Below are positions 1 through 11,399 of a stretch of DNA of 64,000 nt, in pieces. How positions within the stretch are numbered: the first letter of the stretch is position 1; every line of letters begins with the position of its first letter. The stretch comes from Prorocentrum cordatum (taxonomy: Eukaryota > Sar > Dinophyceae > Prorocentrales > Prorocentraceae), in NCBI GenBank assembly GCA_963575745.1, contig CAUYUJ010018325.1:118361-182360 (forward strand). Reading direction: 5' to 3'. A program made the translations under genes and the position numbers. The notes below the pieces were generated by a model, which saw nothing but the letters and a program-made list of their open reading frames with translations, searched no databases and was not told the DNA's origin.

Positions 1-101
1 GTTCCTTGAGCCCGAGCGGCATTGGGGGCTGGTCGGCGCCCTACCGCTGAGCGCTTTCGGCAAGGCGCGGTGCGAGCGCGCCGGCGGTAGCAGCTGCGCC
101 G

Positions 102-368
102 ATGCTCCTGCCCGAGACGGCGGGGGCGTTGGACGAGAAGGAGGCCGAGAGTATGGAGATCAACCCAATCAACCCAATGTTGGCGGCGTTCTTCCTCGTC
201 GCCCTCAGCTGGCTCATCTCGAGGCTTCAGGGCAAGAAGGTGGTTGGGAAGATGGACCGGAGCGTCCAGGCGGACGAGGCGACCCAGGTCACGACAGCGC
301 CAGACTCGATCAGCATCGGGTCGGCAACCAGCACTGCGAGGCGCAGGGAGGTATTTTCGTGGCGCTGA
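102..368 (+). CDS. Possible small membrane protein ORF (unrecognised)
   Basis: An 88-aa ATG-started ORF. Residues about 27-41 (LAAFFLVALSWLI) form one likely membrane helix, followed by basic residues (GKKVVGKMDR). I recognise no family. A second frame from about 360 to 469 (starting VALRFCEKYHF) also reads like coding sequence, so this could be the frame-broken 3' end of a gene lying mostly left of the window. It is the only non-repetitive sequence at this edge. From 470 to about 960 I see no supportable gene, only GC-rich sequence grading into repeats. The call is weak. Confidence 0.2.
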   Translation: MLLPETAGALDEKEAESMEINPINPMLAAFFLVALSWLISRLQGKKVVGKMDRSVQADEATQVTTAPDSISIGSATSTARRREVFSWR

Positions 369-959
369 GGTTCTGTGAGAAGTACCACTTCACTCGCGTC
401 TGCGGCGGGCTGTCGAGCGCGATGGAGGTGAAGGAGTTAGAGATGCAAGATGCGCGGCTGAGTGAGTGAGTCCTCGTGTCGCCGATGCACGTTGCCAGAT
501 CGGTGCAGTTAGGCGCCAGGGCCGATGGAGTTCCGACCCGACAGGGCCGATGGCCCCCCCTTCGAGGCTCGAGCGAGCCCAGCTCGAGCGGACCCCTGCA
601 GAGAGACAGAAGCACGGGTGGGGATCAGAGCGCTGGAGATGTCCTGATCGAGGTTGCGCGCGCAGCAGAGAGGCCCTTCGACGGAGTTGGCCAGGGGCCG
701 TCGAGGGGCCCGCTGAGGTCTGAGGAGGCCGCCGCGAGGAGGCGCGCGAGTTTCCAGCCCCCAATGTCAGAGGAAGATAGGGATGCACACGGCGCAAGCT
801 ACGCGTCGCATCCGACGCTGCACCTTCTCAAGCGCGCCTTGCCAGCCCAGGAGGAACGCGGGGCTTTCGGGGCTCAGAGATGGGCTCCTAGGGCCCCTGG
901 GGGGCCCCGGAGGCCCCAGAGGCCGAAGCGGGATCCGCGCGCCCTAGCTGAAGCGGGGG

Positions 960-1250
960 CGGGCATGGAAGCCCCCCCCCTCCCCCCTTTCTGGGGCACG
1001 GGGCCAGCCTGGGCCCCTCTTTCAACGGGGGCGCCGTCGAAGCCCCCCCCTTTGGATGTTGTTGCTGGGGGGTCCTCGGCTGGGGGGGGGGGGCTTGGAA
1101 GCTACCCCGCCCCGTCCTTTTCGGGGCCCGGGGCAAGTCCGGACCCCCCCTTCCAAACGGGGGGGCGCTTCCGAAGTTGCCCCCCTTCCTTCCGCTGGCT
1201 TCTCCAGCTGGAAGGCCCTGGTTGAAGGGGGGGTCGAAGTTGCGAAGCTA
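960..1250. repeat. G/C-tract arm, left side of minisatellite element 1
   Basis: Repeated modules read GGAAGC followed by long C tracts (for example near 966, 1040, 1097 and 1170). The same modules occur in reverse complement at 2945-3425, so the GGCGCC minisatellite between them is bracketed by inverted G/C-tract arms. The outer left boundary cannot be fixed. Confidence 0.5.
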
Positions 1251-2945
1251 TTTTTCTTATTTGGTTATCGGCGCGCCGTTGGTTTGCGGCGCGCTCTCGG
1301 TTTTTATGTCTCTTTGGTTGTCTGCGCCTTCTGGTTTCCAGCGCGTTTGGGGCTTCTAGCGCTTCTTTGGTTTGCGGCGCTCCTTTGGTTTCGGGCGCTC
1401 CTTTGGTTTTCGGCGCCCCATGTGGTTTTCAACGCCCTTTTTCGTTTTCGGGGCATCGTTGGTTTTCGGCGCCTTCTTGGGTTCCAGCGCTCCTTTGGTT
1501 TTCGGCGCCCTCTTAGTGTTCGGCGCCCTTCTGTTTGTCTGCGCCCCTTGTAGTTTTCGGCGCCGTTTTGATGTTCGGCGCTCTTCGGTGGTCGGCGCTC
1601 CTTTGGTTTTGGGCGCCCTTCGGCCGCCTGCGCGCTTCTCGTTTTTGGCGCCCTTCTGGTTTTCGACGCCCTTCTGGCCATCGGCGCATCTTTAGTTGTT
1701 CGGCGTGCTTCTGGCTTTCAGGCGCATCGCTAATTTCCGGCGCCCCTTTGATTTTCGGCGCTTCTTTGGTTTTCGGTGCCTCTTTGGTTTTGGCGTTCCT
1801 GAGGTTTTCAGCGCCCCTTTTTGGTTTTCGGCGCCCTTCAAGTTTTCGACGCCTTGTCCGTCCTCGGAGCTTCTGTTGTTTTCGGCGCCCCCTTCGTTTT
1901 CGGCGCCTTTATAGTTATCGGCGCCACTTTTGTTTTTCGGCGCCTTCTGGGTTTCCTGTGCATCGTTGTTTTCCGGCGCCACTAGGATATTCGGCGTCTC
2001 TTTTGGTTTCCGGCGCCCCTTGGATGTTCGGCGCCCCCTTTTTGTTTTTGGCGCCGCTTTTGTTTTCGGTGTTCCTGTGGTTATCGGTGTCCTTTTGGTT
2101 TTCGGTGTCCTTTTGCTTTCCGGCGCATCTTTGGATTTCGGCGCACCTTTTTGCGTTTGGCGTTTTGTTGGTGTTCGTCCACCTGTGGGTTTTCTGCGCC
2201 CCTTTGGTTTCCGGCGCCCTTTTGGTTTTCGGCGGTGGTTTGGTTTTTCGGCGCCGTTTTGGTCCTCGGTGCCTTGTTGTTTTTTGGTATTCTTTTGGTT
2301 CTCGGCATTGTTTGGGTCTTCGGTGCCCTCTTGGTGTTTGGCGACCCTTTGGTCGTCGGCTCTGCATTGGTTCTCGGCGCCCCTTTGGTTTCCAAGTTCG
2401 GCGACCCTTGAGTTTCTGGCGGTCTCCTGGGTTTCGGTGCTTGTTGGTTATCGGCGCCCTTTTGGTGTTCGGCGCTGCCGTGGTTTTCAGCACTCTTTGG
2501 GTGTTCGGCGTCTCTTTGGTTTTCGGCGCCCCGCTGGTTTTCGGAGTTCGTTTGTTTTGGTTTCGGTGTTTCTTTGGTTTTCGGCGTTCAGTAAGTGTTC
2601 GCCGCCGCGTCTTTCGGGTTTCGGCGCCCCATTGCTTTTCTGCGCTCGTTTGGTTTTCAGCGTTCCTATGGTTTTCGGCCCCTTTCGGTTATCGGCGCTC
2701 TTTTCGTGTTCGGCGCCCCTTTGGTTTTCGGCGCTCCTTTGGTTTTCGGTGCTCCTTTATTGTTGTCGGCGCATTTTTTGTTTTCGGCGCCGTTTTCGTT
2801 TTCGGTGACTTTTCGGTTGTCGGCGTTTCTTTGGTTTTCGGCGCCCCCTGGTTTTCGCACCCTTTCGATGTTCGGTGGCTTTTTGGTTTTCGGCACCCTG
2901 ATGGTTTTCGGCGCTCTTTTGGTCTTCGGCGTTTTTTTATTTTAG
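1230..2945. repeat. GGCGCC / TTTGGTTTTC minisatellite, copy 1
   Basis: About 1.7 kb of a degenerate unit of roughly 18-22 bp whose core is TTTTCGGCGCCC followed by TTTGG. Units vary by point changes and small indels, so all six frames carry long meaningless ORFs (FGFRRPFGF-type in one direction, lysine/arginine-rich in the other). No gene is supported. The same repeat recurs at 6830-7205. Confidence 0.85.
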
Positions 2946-3425
2946 CCGAGGGCGGGGGCTTCCGAGCCCCCCCCCCTTTCGCCCAAAAGGGGGGTGGTGG
3001 AGCTTCTGGTAGGGATGTTCAAAAGGGGGGGTAGCTAAGCACCCCTCCCCACCCTCCCCATTGGGAAAGGGAGGGGGGTAGCTTCCAGACCGCGAAAGGG
3101 TGGAAGGGGGGGTAGCTCCCGAAGGGCGGGAAAAAAGAATTGGGGGGGGCTTCTGGCAGGGGAGTTTCAAGGGGGGGTAGCTAAGCCCCCCCCCCTTTGG
3201 ACAGGGAGGGGGAGGGGTGTGCTTCCAGAGCGCGAACAGGAGGGACGAGGGAGGTAGTTTCCGAAAGGCGGAACAAAAGGCAAGGGGGGGGGGGGGGGCT
3301 GCAGCAGGGCAGGTCCAGGGGGGGGCGTGGCTACGGGGGGGCCCTCATCCCCTCTGTTTAGGAGTGCGCCCCGGGTCCCCCCTTTGGGAGTGGGCCACGG
3401 GCGCGCGCTCTCTCGCATTTATGTT
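2945..3425. repeat. G-tract arm, right side of element 1
   Basis: Tandem modules of GGGGGTAGCTTCC type, with G runs up to about 16 nt. They are the reverse complement of the left-arm modules. The arm ends near 3421 with GCGCTCTCTCGCATTT, a terminal motif shared with 7635-7660 and 11340-11356. Confidence 0.6.
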
Positions 3426-5480
3426 CTAGGCATGAAGCTGGCGTCCACAGGCCTGTTCCAAGCAGTCCACTGCATGCATTGGCAGGTGGCGTGGGTGCGT
3501 GCACGTGGATGTGCGCATATGCACCTATAGTGGGAAGATAAGCCAGAAGCGGGTGAGCCGAGGGAGGACCTAGAGGGTCCGAGAGGCCTGAACGACCGAT
3601 GAATGGCTACAACCCTGCAGATGAACTGGCACTCTACAGTAAAATGATAGTAGCCGGGGGAGGCGATTGGCCTTATGGTCGGTGCGCCGCCCCTGAAGAC
3701 GACGAAGATGAAAAGGAGGGGGGGTGCAGGGGGAGAAGGAGGAGTGGCAGGAGGAGGAGGAGGGAGGGGTGCAGGAGGTGGATGAGGGAGGAGGAGGGGG
3801 GAGGAGGAAGATGAGGAGGGGAGGAGCCTCTTGGTGTCTTGGTGGGAGTGTTCTCGGAGAGCTCCTGGGACGTCTAGGAGGCTTCTTGGATCGTTTTGGG
3901 GGCATCTTGGCCGTGCTGGGCCGATCTTTGAGCGACACGGGGCTCTTGTGGGCAATCTTGGGAGCCATCTTCGGCATTGTGGGTTCTTTTTGAGATGTTC
4001 GATATCTCGGGGCCGCCCGGGGGAAAACGAATCTGGGTGGTGACTCCCCCCAGGATCCCCCCCGCCCCCCCCCCCCCCTTGCGGGGAACGGATCAAAGGG
4101 AAGGGCCTTCCTTTCGACTCCAATACGACCTTTTACAATTTCGCTTTGGCTAGCACGCTTGAGGAGGGCCCAGGGAAAGGGACGGGGGACGATATGGCGA
4201 GGAAACGACTGTGACGACGAGGAGACGACGTAGACGACAACTCGAACGGAGAAGCCCCTCGCACACGCCGACAGGGTCGGCGGATTTTACAACAGCCCAC
4301 TTTGGCCAAGTAGACTATTGTGCCAAGGTGTCCTTATCTGAGTCATGTATCGTTGAACTTTCCAGCCTTACTTATCCCCCCCTTATGGTTGGATCAGAGC
4401 ATAGAAGCAGGAACCAGGAGCGAAGGAACGAGCAAAGCGAGCAAGGGCCAGAAAGGCCCGAGAGGCGGGTCCACAGATGACCCTAAGAAATAGCCCTACG
4501 TACTAGCCCGTACTGGAGAAGCGTGGGAGCGAGTAGTTAAGAATAGTGTTTTCCAATACTGTAAACTTCTTGTATTGAGCCCCTCTCGTATTAACCTGGT
4601 TTTGGCATTCCCCAGAGGACCCTTTCCAACTCCCCTGCCCTTGGTGTTCCATCAGCCAGCCCAAGAGAGCCCCTAGAGAGCTTCAGGAGGGGCTGGAGAG
4701 AAGGCATCCGAGCTGACATTTCGAGTCCTCCGCTCCAAGATGACCCCGCGGCCGCCAGCAGCCCACCCAAAGGCTTTCATGACGCCCCCCAGGATGTGCC
4801 GAGAGGCCCCCAGGAGGCCCACAGAAGGGTTCAAAAAAGTCCCCAAAGGGGCTTGAACCCTGCTTCCACGATGCCTGCGATGTCCGACCGTGCCCCCCAA
4901 CGGCCCGCCAAGAAGCCGTAGGAAACGCGGATGACCCACAAAAGCGACCCCAAGAGACCCCCTTTACGCCCCAGGAGTCCACCAAGCGAGAGCTTTTGAA
5001 GTACGGCCCAATCGCCTCAAACCGCGCCCCTAGACGGGCGTAGACACCCCAGGATCACCCGCATCGCCCGAGAAACCACGAAAACATTTCCAGCTCCAGC
5101 CCAAGTTCCAGTCGGTCTCTTCGATTCCTGCCAGTTCGCAGCCTCCCGAGGGATTTCCATGGGCCCCGCGTCGTTGGAGGCGCTCCAGGGGCGCTCAACG
5201 GCCGCGGCGGCCTCGCCCTGCGTCCACCCAATGACGAGCGCGGACCTGCTCGCCGTTCATGCGCCGCGCGCGGCGCATAGTTTTACGCGGCCGGCAGATC
5301 CCCAGAGAGTGCCCCTCACTCACTGTGCGGACCGTCCGCCGTTCTTTTCGCTGCGGGCGCGGGCGCTCCACCCGAAATCCATCCGAACGGCCGCCTGAAT
5401 GGCCGCCTGAGGCCAGGACCAGCGTGAACGAGGTCTCGAGCGGCCGGCGCAATTGAGCCTGGAACCCTTCGCAGCGGTTC
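3425..5480 (+). repeat. Segmental duplication, copy A
   Basis: Collinear with 7660-9750. Matching anchors are the AAGCTGGCGTCCA block (3432 and 7671), the GGGTCCGAGAGGCCTGAA block (about 3574 and 8542), CTTCAGGAGGGGCTGGAGAG (4681 and 9040, offset 4359), and the CATCGCCCGAGAAACCACGA block (about 5065 and 9421). The copy contains a GGA-rich insertion (about 3715-3820) and a GGCCTCTTGG-type minisatellite fragment (3820-3970) that the other copy lacks. The last 100 bases (5373-5480) recur at 12340-12450. No convincing gene; the ORFs change frame and are unrelated between copies. Confidence 0.75.
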
Positions 5481-5509
5481 CGCAATTGTGGTTGACCACA
5501 GCAGCAGGG

Positions 5510-5672
5510 GAGGAGGAGGAGGAGGAGGAGGAGGAGGAGGAGGAGGAGGAGGAGGAGGAGGAGGAGGAGGAGGAGGAGGAGGAGGAGGAGGAGGAGGAGG
5601 AGGAAGAGGAGGAGAGGAGGAGGAGGAGGAGGAAGGAGGAGGAGGAGGAGGAGGAAGAGGAGGAGATGGAGG
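5510..5672. repeat. GGA microsatellite
   Basis: An almost uninterrupted GGA tract on the + strand. The poly-Glu, poly-Gly and, on the other strand, poly-Ser/Pro/Leu ORFs over it are artefacts of the repeat. Confidence 0.95.
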
Positions 5673-5689
5673 AGGGAGCCGTTTTGGTG

Positions 5690-5945
5690 TCTCTTGGGGC
5701 ATCTGTTGGGCCTCTTGGGGGCCTCTTGGGGCCTCTTGGGGGCCTCTTCAGGGTCTCCTGGGGCCTCTTGGGGGCCTCTTGGGGCCTCCAGGGAGCTTCT
5801 TGGGGCGGAAGGCTCGGATTTTGGGTTCGGGCTCCCCGTCTTGGGCCTCTCTTGGGGCCCTCTTGGGCCGTCTTGGTAGCCTCTGGGGCCGTCTTGGCGC
5901 CTCCTTGGGCTGTTTTGGGCGCCTCTTGGGAGCATCTTGAGCCGT
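5690..5945. repeat. GGCCTCTTGGGG minisatellite
   Basis: Degenerate units of 12-18 bp around GGGGCCTCTTGGGG. This is the reverse complement of the CCAAGAGGCCCC family seen at 12.8-14.0, 16.6-17.6, 25.8-26.1, 32.7-34.4 and 63.9-64.0 kb. Confidence 0.85.
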
Positions 5946-5954
5946 GTTGGGGCC

Positions 5955-6180
5955 TTCTTCACGAAAGGATCGGCTCGATTCGGTTCGGTCAGGTTCTGCA
6001 GCCGGTTCGGTTTTGCTTGGCCGCTTCGGTTTGACGTCGGTTCGGTGTCGGCCGGTTCGGCTTGGGTCTGCCGCCGGTGCGGTTCGGTTCCGGTTTTCGC
6101 GCGGTTCGGTCCGACTGGTTCGGTTCTGTTCCATTGGCTGGTCCGGTTCGGTTCGGTCCGATTGGTGGGGTGCGACATTG
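5955..6180. repeat. CGGTTCGGTTCGGT minisatellite
   Basis: Short degenerate repeats of CGGTTCGG with interspersed GTC and GCC. The opposite strand reads as an Asn-Arg-Thr-Glu-Pro-rich ORF without protein character. No gene. Confidence 0.8.
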
Positions 6181-6219
6181 GGCGCCCCGTGTGCGTAAGC
6201 GGCGACCCAGTTTGAAAGC

Positions 6220-6830
6220 AAAAGGAGGAGGAGGAGGAGGAGGAGGAAGAGAAGGAGGAGGAGGAGGAGGAGGAGGAGGAAGAGAAGGAGGAGGAGGAGG
6301 AGGAGGAGGTGAAAGAGGTGGAGGAGGAGGAGGAGGAGGAGGGAGGACGCAGGGAGGAGGAGGAGCAGGAGGAGGACGAGGAGGAGGAGGAGGAGGAGCG
6401 AGGCGCAAGGAGCGAGGAGCAGGGCCGACGACGCCGACGCCGAGGTGCCCGGCCGCGGCCCCCTGTCGTCATTCCGTCGTTCGTCGCCGTCGTCGCTGTC
6501 GTCGTCGCCGTTGCCGGCGTCGTCGTCGTCGCCGTCATCGTAGGAGGGGGATGCGGCGGTGGTCGTGTTCCAGGGGTTGTAGGAGCAGGCGCCGATGGAG
6601 GAGGGGACCCGATGGCTCGACATGAATATGGAGCGCCATGAGGTTGCGAAGGAGGGGGGGGAGGCCGACGAGGAGGACGAGGGGGAGGAGGAAGAGGAGG
6701 AGGAGGAGGAGGAGGACGAGGAGGAGGAAGAGGAGGAGGAGGAGGAGGACGCCCAGGAGGAGGACGAGGACGCGGCTTTCCGCCGGGACTCTGCAGCCAG
6801 GAATCCCCATTCCACGCTGTTGCTTCTGAT
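6220..6830. repeat. GGA and GTC microsatellite cluster
   Basis: GGA tracts at about 6222-6400 and 6650-6775 flank a CGTCGTCGCC-rich stretch (6465-6545). The 6780-6830 bases are the non-repeat join to the next minisatellite. No gene. Confidence 0.85.
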
Positions 6831-7205
6831 TGTTTGTTTTGTTTTCGGCGCCTGTTTGGTTTTTGGCGTTCGGTAGGTGTTCGGCGCCGCGTCGTTTGGT
6901 TTGCGGCGCCCTTTTGCTTTTCGGTGTTTTCTGTTTGTTTTCGGCGTTCCGTTGTTTTTCGGCTCCTTTTGGTTGTCGGCGCGCTTTTCGTGTTCGGCGC
7001 CCCTTTGGTTGTAGGCGTTCCTTTGGGTTTCGGTGCTGTTTTGGTTTTCGGCGCATCTTTGGTTTTCGGCGCCGTTTTCGTTTTCGGTGCCTTTTCGGTT
7101 GTCGCCGTTTCTTTGGTTTTCGGCGCTCCCTGGTTTTCGCACCCTTTCGGTTTTCGGCGCTTTGTTGGTTTTCGCCGCTCTTGTGGTCTTCAGCGTTCTT
7201 TCCTC
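6830..7205. repeat. GGCGCC / TTTGGTTTTC minisatellite, copy 2
   Basis: The same unit as at 1230-2945. Its final 350 bases align with 2590-2945, including the variants around GTTCGGTAGGTGTTCG and the AGCGTTC end. This copy lacks a left G/C-tract arm and starts directly after a GGA cluster, so it looks 5' truncated. Confidence 0.8.
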
Positions 7206-7660
7206 TAGCCTGGGGGGGGGGCTTCCACCCCCCCCCCTTCGCCCAAAAAATGGGGGGGAGCTTCCGGTAGGGAGGTTCAAAAGGGGGGTAGCTAAGCCCG
7301 CCTCTCCATTGGGAAAGGGAGGGGGGGGTAGCTTCCAGAGCGCGGAAGGGGGGGAGGAGGGGTAGCTTCCGAAAGGCGGGAAAAAAGGAGGGGGGGGTCC
7401 GGCAGGGGAGGTGCAAGGGGGGGGGTAGCGAAGCCCCCCTTCCCTTTGGACAGGGAGGGGGAGGGGGGGGGGTGCTTCCAGAGCGCGAAAGGGAGGGACG
7501 ACGGGGGTAGCTTCCGAAGGGCGGAAAAAAGGAGAGGGGGGAGGAGGGAGGGCCTCCGGCAGCGCAGGTCCAAAGGGAGGGCGGGCGGGGGGCGTAACAG
7601 AGGGGGGATCCTCCTCCCAGTTTTCGGGGGTGCGCCATGGGGGCGCTCTCTCGTATTTTT
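7205..7660. repeat. G-tract arm, right side of element 2
   Basis: GGGGGTAGCTTCC modules aligned with 2945-3425, including the terminal GCGCTCTCTCGTATTT near 7641-7656. Confidence 0.65.
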
Positions 7661-9750
7661 TTCTTAGCACGAGGCTGGCGTCCAGAGGCCAGCCCCAAGC
7701 AGTCCCCTGCATGCACTGGCTGGTGGCCTGGATGCGTGCACGCGAACGTGTGCATATGCACATGGCGGCAGGGGCAGGCTCCCCGGCGGCAGCATCTGCG
7801 GCGGCGCCGGCGGCGGCGCCCTGACGCACGGCGGCCCGACGATCGCCCCCCACCCTTGCCGCCCTCCGCCCTTCCGTCCTTCCTCCTGCTCCTCCTCTTC
7901 CTCCTTCTCCCCCAGCTAGTGCTGGAGTCGGAACAGTATAACTTTGCTATATGCATGGCTGGCGGCGCCGTGTGGGATGCTCACGCACAACGCATTGCAT
8001 GTGCTTCCTGACCTTGCCTTTCCCTTTCCTCCTCCCCTCTCCTCCGTCTTGCCGCGACTGTAATGTCGATTTATTGTTCAGGACGCGGTTCACTGCATGA
8101 GTTTGCCTATTACGGGTCGGCTTGTGCGGCGTCTCCGTCTGCTTTGCGATGCTTCGATTCGCGATGTGGCTGCGTCACCCGGGGGGCATCTTTCCACGTG
8201 TCTTCTAGCTTGCGGCCGGTGCTTGGGGTGGGAGGTAATTCGTTACTTGTCACACGCTCGCGTTCTCCAAGGCCACGGTTCACCTCGTGAGTTTGCCTAT
8301 TGCAGGTCGGCTTGTGGGTTACATCCGGTTTGTCAGGCGTCTCTTCTCAGCATCTGGGCCTGACGCGCGCCCGCCGCCCTTGCGAAAGCGGCAGGGAGAG
8401 GCAATCGCAGGTTTGTTTTCCCCTCTGTCTGGATCAGGGGTTGCGGCTCGCAGGCCAGAGGGAGCTTAGGCCCCAAAGGACGATGATGACCTGCAGTAGG
8501 AAGATGAGACCAGAGGCAGGGAAGCCGAGGGAGTACCTAAGAGGGTCCGAGAGGCCTGAAGGGCCGATGTGAGTGGCTACAGCCCTGCAGATGAACTGGT
8601 GCTCTACGGTAAAATTGTAGTAGTCGGGAGAGGCTATTGTACAATCGCCCACTCTGACCAAGTATATTATTGTGTTGAGATTTCCTTATCTAAGTCATCT
8701 ATCGTTGAACTTTCCAGTGTTACCTATCCCCCCACTGCCCCTTATGGTTCGATCAGAGCATAGAAGCAGGAAGCAGGGGCGAAGGAACGAGCAAAGCGAG
8801 CAAAGGCCAGCAAGGCCCGAGAGACGGGTCCACAGATGACCCTAAGAAATAGCCCTACGTACTAGCCCGTACTGCAGAAGCGAGGGAGCGACTAGTTTAG
8901 AATGTTGTTTTTCAAGACCTTCAACTTCTTGTATTGAGCCCCTGTTGTATTGACCTGGTAGTGGCATGCCTCAGAGGACCCTTTCCAACTCCCCTGCCCT
9001 TGGTGTTCCATCAGACAGCCCAAGAGAGCCCCTAGAGAGCTTCAGGAGGGGCTGGAGAGAAGGCATCCGAGCTGACATTTCGAGCCCTCCGCCCCAAGAT
9101 GACCCCGCGACCGCCAGCAGACCACCCAAAGGCTTCTATGACGCCCCCAGGATGTGCCGAGATGCCCCCAGGAGGCCCACAGGAGGGTTCAAAAAAGTCC
9201 CCAAAGGGGCTTGAACCCTGCTTCCACGATGCCTGCGATGTCCGACCGTGCCCCCCAACGGCCCGCCAAGAAGCCGTAGGAAACGCGGATGACCCACAAA
9301 ATCGACCCCAAGAGACCCCCAACACGCCCCAGGAGTCCTGCAAGCGAGAGCTTTTGAAGTACGGCCCCAATCGCCTCAAACCGCGCCCCTAGGCGGGCGA
9401 AGACACCCCAGGATCACCCGCATCGCCCGAGAAACCACGAAAGCATTTCCAGCTCCAGCCCAAGTTCCAGTCGGTCTCTTCGGTTCTTGCCACTTCTCGG
9501 CCTCCCGAGGGATTTACATGGGCCCCGCCTCGTTGAAGGCGCTCCAGGGGCGCTCAACGGCTTCGTGCTCTGCGCCGCCGCGGCAGCCTCGCCCTGGGCC
9601 CACCCATCGACGCGCGCGGACCTGCCCGCCGTTCGGGCGGCCGCGCGCGGCATCTTTTTAACGCGGCCGGCAGCTTGCCATAGACGGCCTCGCTCACTGA
9701 ACTGTGAGGATCGACGGCCGTTCTTTTCGCCGCGGGCGTGGGCGCTCAAA
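7660..9750 (+). repeat. Segmental duplication, copy B
   Basis: The second copy of the 3425-5480 block. It carries extra sequence at about 7760-8460, including an internal duplication of a GAGTTTGCCTATT-containing module (8082-8150 and 8265-8340). The block GGCCAGAGGGAGCTTAG at about 8452 occurs again near 25592. No coding sequence is convincing; ORFs here do not survive comparison between copies. Confidence 0.75.
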
Positions 9751-9814
9751 TCTCGCAGGCCCAGAGGTTGACACCAATACCAATATCGGGGGTGTGCCTC
9801 CACCGATGGAAGAA

Positions 9815-11365
9815 GATCCGAAAGAGCGTGTTCTACCGCTGCTGGCGGAAAACCGGGGGGGTTCACTACGGGTTCCCGACCCGTACCCCCCCCTCTCGAA
9901 AACGAGGGGGGGTCACTACCGGTTCGAACCCCTCCTCCCCCCCCAGTCCATCATGAAAAGGGGGGGGTTACTGCCGGTTCGAAGCCCCCCCTCCCTCGAA
10001 AACCAGGGGGGGGTCACTACCGGTTCGAACCCCCCCCCTCTTTCGCCGCCGGCAAACGATTCCCGCTCCTCGGGACAGTTGAACAGTGGTGGGGATACTG
10101 GGACAGTGGTGGGAACGGTGGTGGTGGGGACAGTGGCGTGGGGACAGTGGGACAGTGGTGCGGACAGTGGTGGGGAGGGTGGTGGTGGTGGTTGCGGGGA
10201 CAGTGGCGAGGGGACAGCGGGACAGTGGTGGGGACAGTGGGCAGTGGTGGGGACGGTATTGGTTGGGACAGAGTTGAAGGCGGTGGTGACGACGGTGGTG
10301 GGACAGAGGTACAGTGGGAAGAGTGGCGGGGACAGTGGGGACAGTGGGACAGTGGGACAGTGGTGGGGACAGTGGGACAGCACAGTGGGACAGCGGCGGG
10401 GACAGTGGGGACTGTGGGACAGTGGTGGGAACAGTGGGGACAGTGGGACAGTGGTGGGGACCGTAGGGAAAGTAGGGAGAGTGGGACTGTGGTGGCACAA
10501 TGGTGGGGAAAGTGGGGACAGTGAGACACTGGTGGGGGCACTGGAGGGGACAGCGGGAACAATGGCGGGAACAGTGGGGACAGTGGGACAGTGGTGGGGA
10601 CTGTGGGAAAGTGGTGGGGACGGTGGTGGTGGGGACAGTGGTCTGGGGACTGGGAATGTGGTGGGACAGTGAGACAGTGGTTGGGACAGTGGTGGTGGGG
10701 ACAGTGGTGAGGGCGGTGGCGAGGACGGTGGTGGGATAATGGGACAGAGGTACAGTGGGGACAGTGGTGGGCACAGTGGGAACTGGTGGGAACAGTGGGA
10801 CAGCGGCGGGGACAGTGGGACAGTGGGGACACTGAGGACACTGGGACAGTGGTGGGGACCGTGGGGAAAGCGGAGAGAGTGGGACCGTGGTGGGAACAGT
10901 GGTGGGGACAGTGGAGACAGTGCGACAGTGGTGGGGGGGGCACTGGTGGAGACAGTGGGGACGGTGGTGGGAACAGAGGGGACAGTGTGTTGGGGACAGT
11001 GGTGCTGGGGACAGCACTGGGGAATGTGGTGCGGACGGTGGTGGGGACCCTGGACTCGTTTGCCAGCGGTGAGTGGGGGGGTTCAAACCGGTAGTGACCC
11101 TCCCCGGTTTTCGAGGGTGGGGGGTCTCGAACCGGTAGTGACCCCCCTTGGTCTTCGAGGCGGGGAGGGGGGTTCGAACCCGTAGTGACCCCCCCTGGTT
11201 TTCCGGAGGGGGTGGGGGAAGAGGTTAGGGGGGGGTTGTGGGGAAGAGAGGAAGGGGTCCAGCAGGGGGGGGGGTCGAAGGGGGGAGGGGGGGGCTCTGG
11301 AGGAAGAGGGGGGGGATTTTCCACAGTAGAGCGGCGGTGGGTCACGCTCTCTCGTATCCCGATCT
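9815..11365. mobile_element. Foldback-like element: inverted arms around a GACAGTGGTGGG minisatellite
   Basis: The left side (9815-10075) and right side (11055-11365) are reverse complements in module order. GATCCGAAAGAGCGTG at about 9815 matches the complement of the 11340-11362 end; GTCACTACCGGTTCGAACCC modules on the left match GGGTTCGAACCSGTAGTGAC modules on the right; and GGCAAACGATTCC (10052) matches CTCGTTTGCCAGC (11055). The arms bracket about 970 bp of minisatellite. The right end shares the CTCTCTCGTAT terminus of elements 1 and 2. No transposase ORF is present. I interpret it as a non-autonomous foldback or MITE-like unit; target duplications were not identified. Confidence 0.6.
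10080..11050. repeat. GGGACAGTGGTG minisatellite
   Basis: Degenerate tandem units of about 9-15 bp built from GGGACAGTGG and GTGGTGGGGAC. All ORFs over it (VGTVGQWWGQW type; CPHHCPTVPT type on the other strand) follow from the repeat. Confidence 0.95.
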
Positions 11366-11399
11366 CGTTGATTGTGGTACTATTCTCTTGCACAGGGTG

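Noticed and set aside
1535-3034. 499-codon ORF (FGFRRPFGFRR type)
   Set aside because: Entirely over a degenerate minisatellite; equally long ORFs exist in other frames and strands.
5195-7853. Long minus-strand ORFs with poly-Ser, poly-Leu and poly-Pro
   Set aside because: Translation of GGA microsatellites; no unique sequence of protein character.
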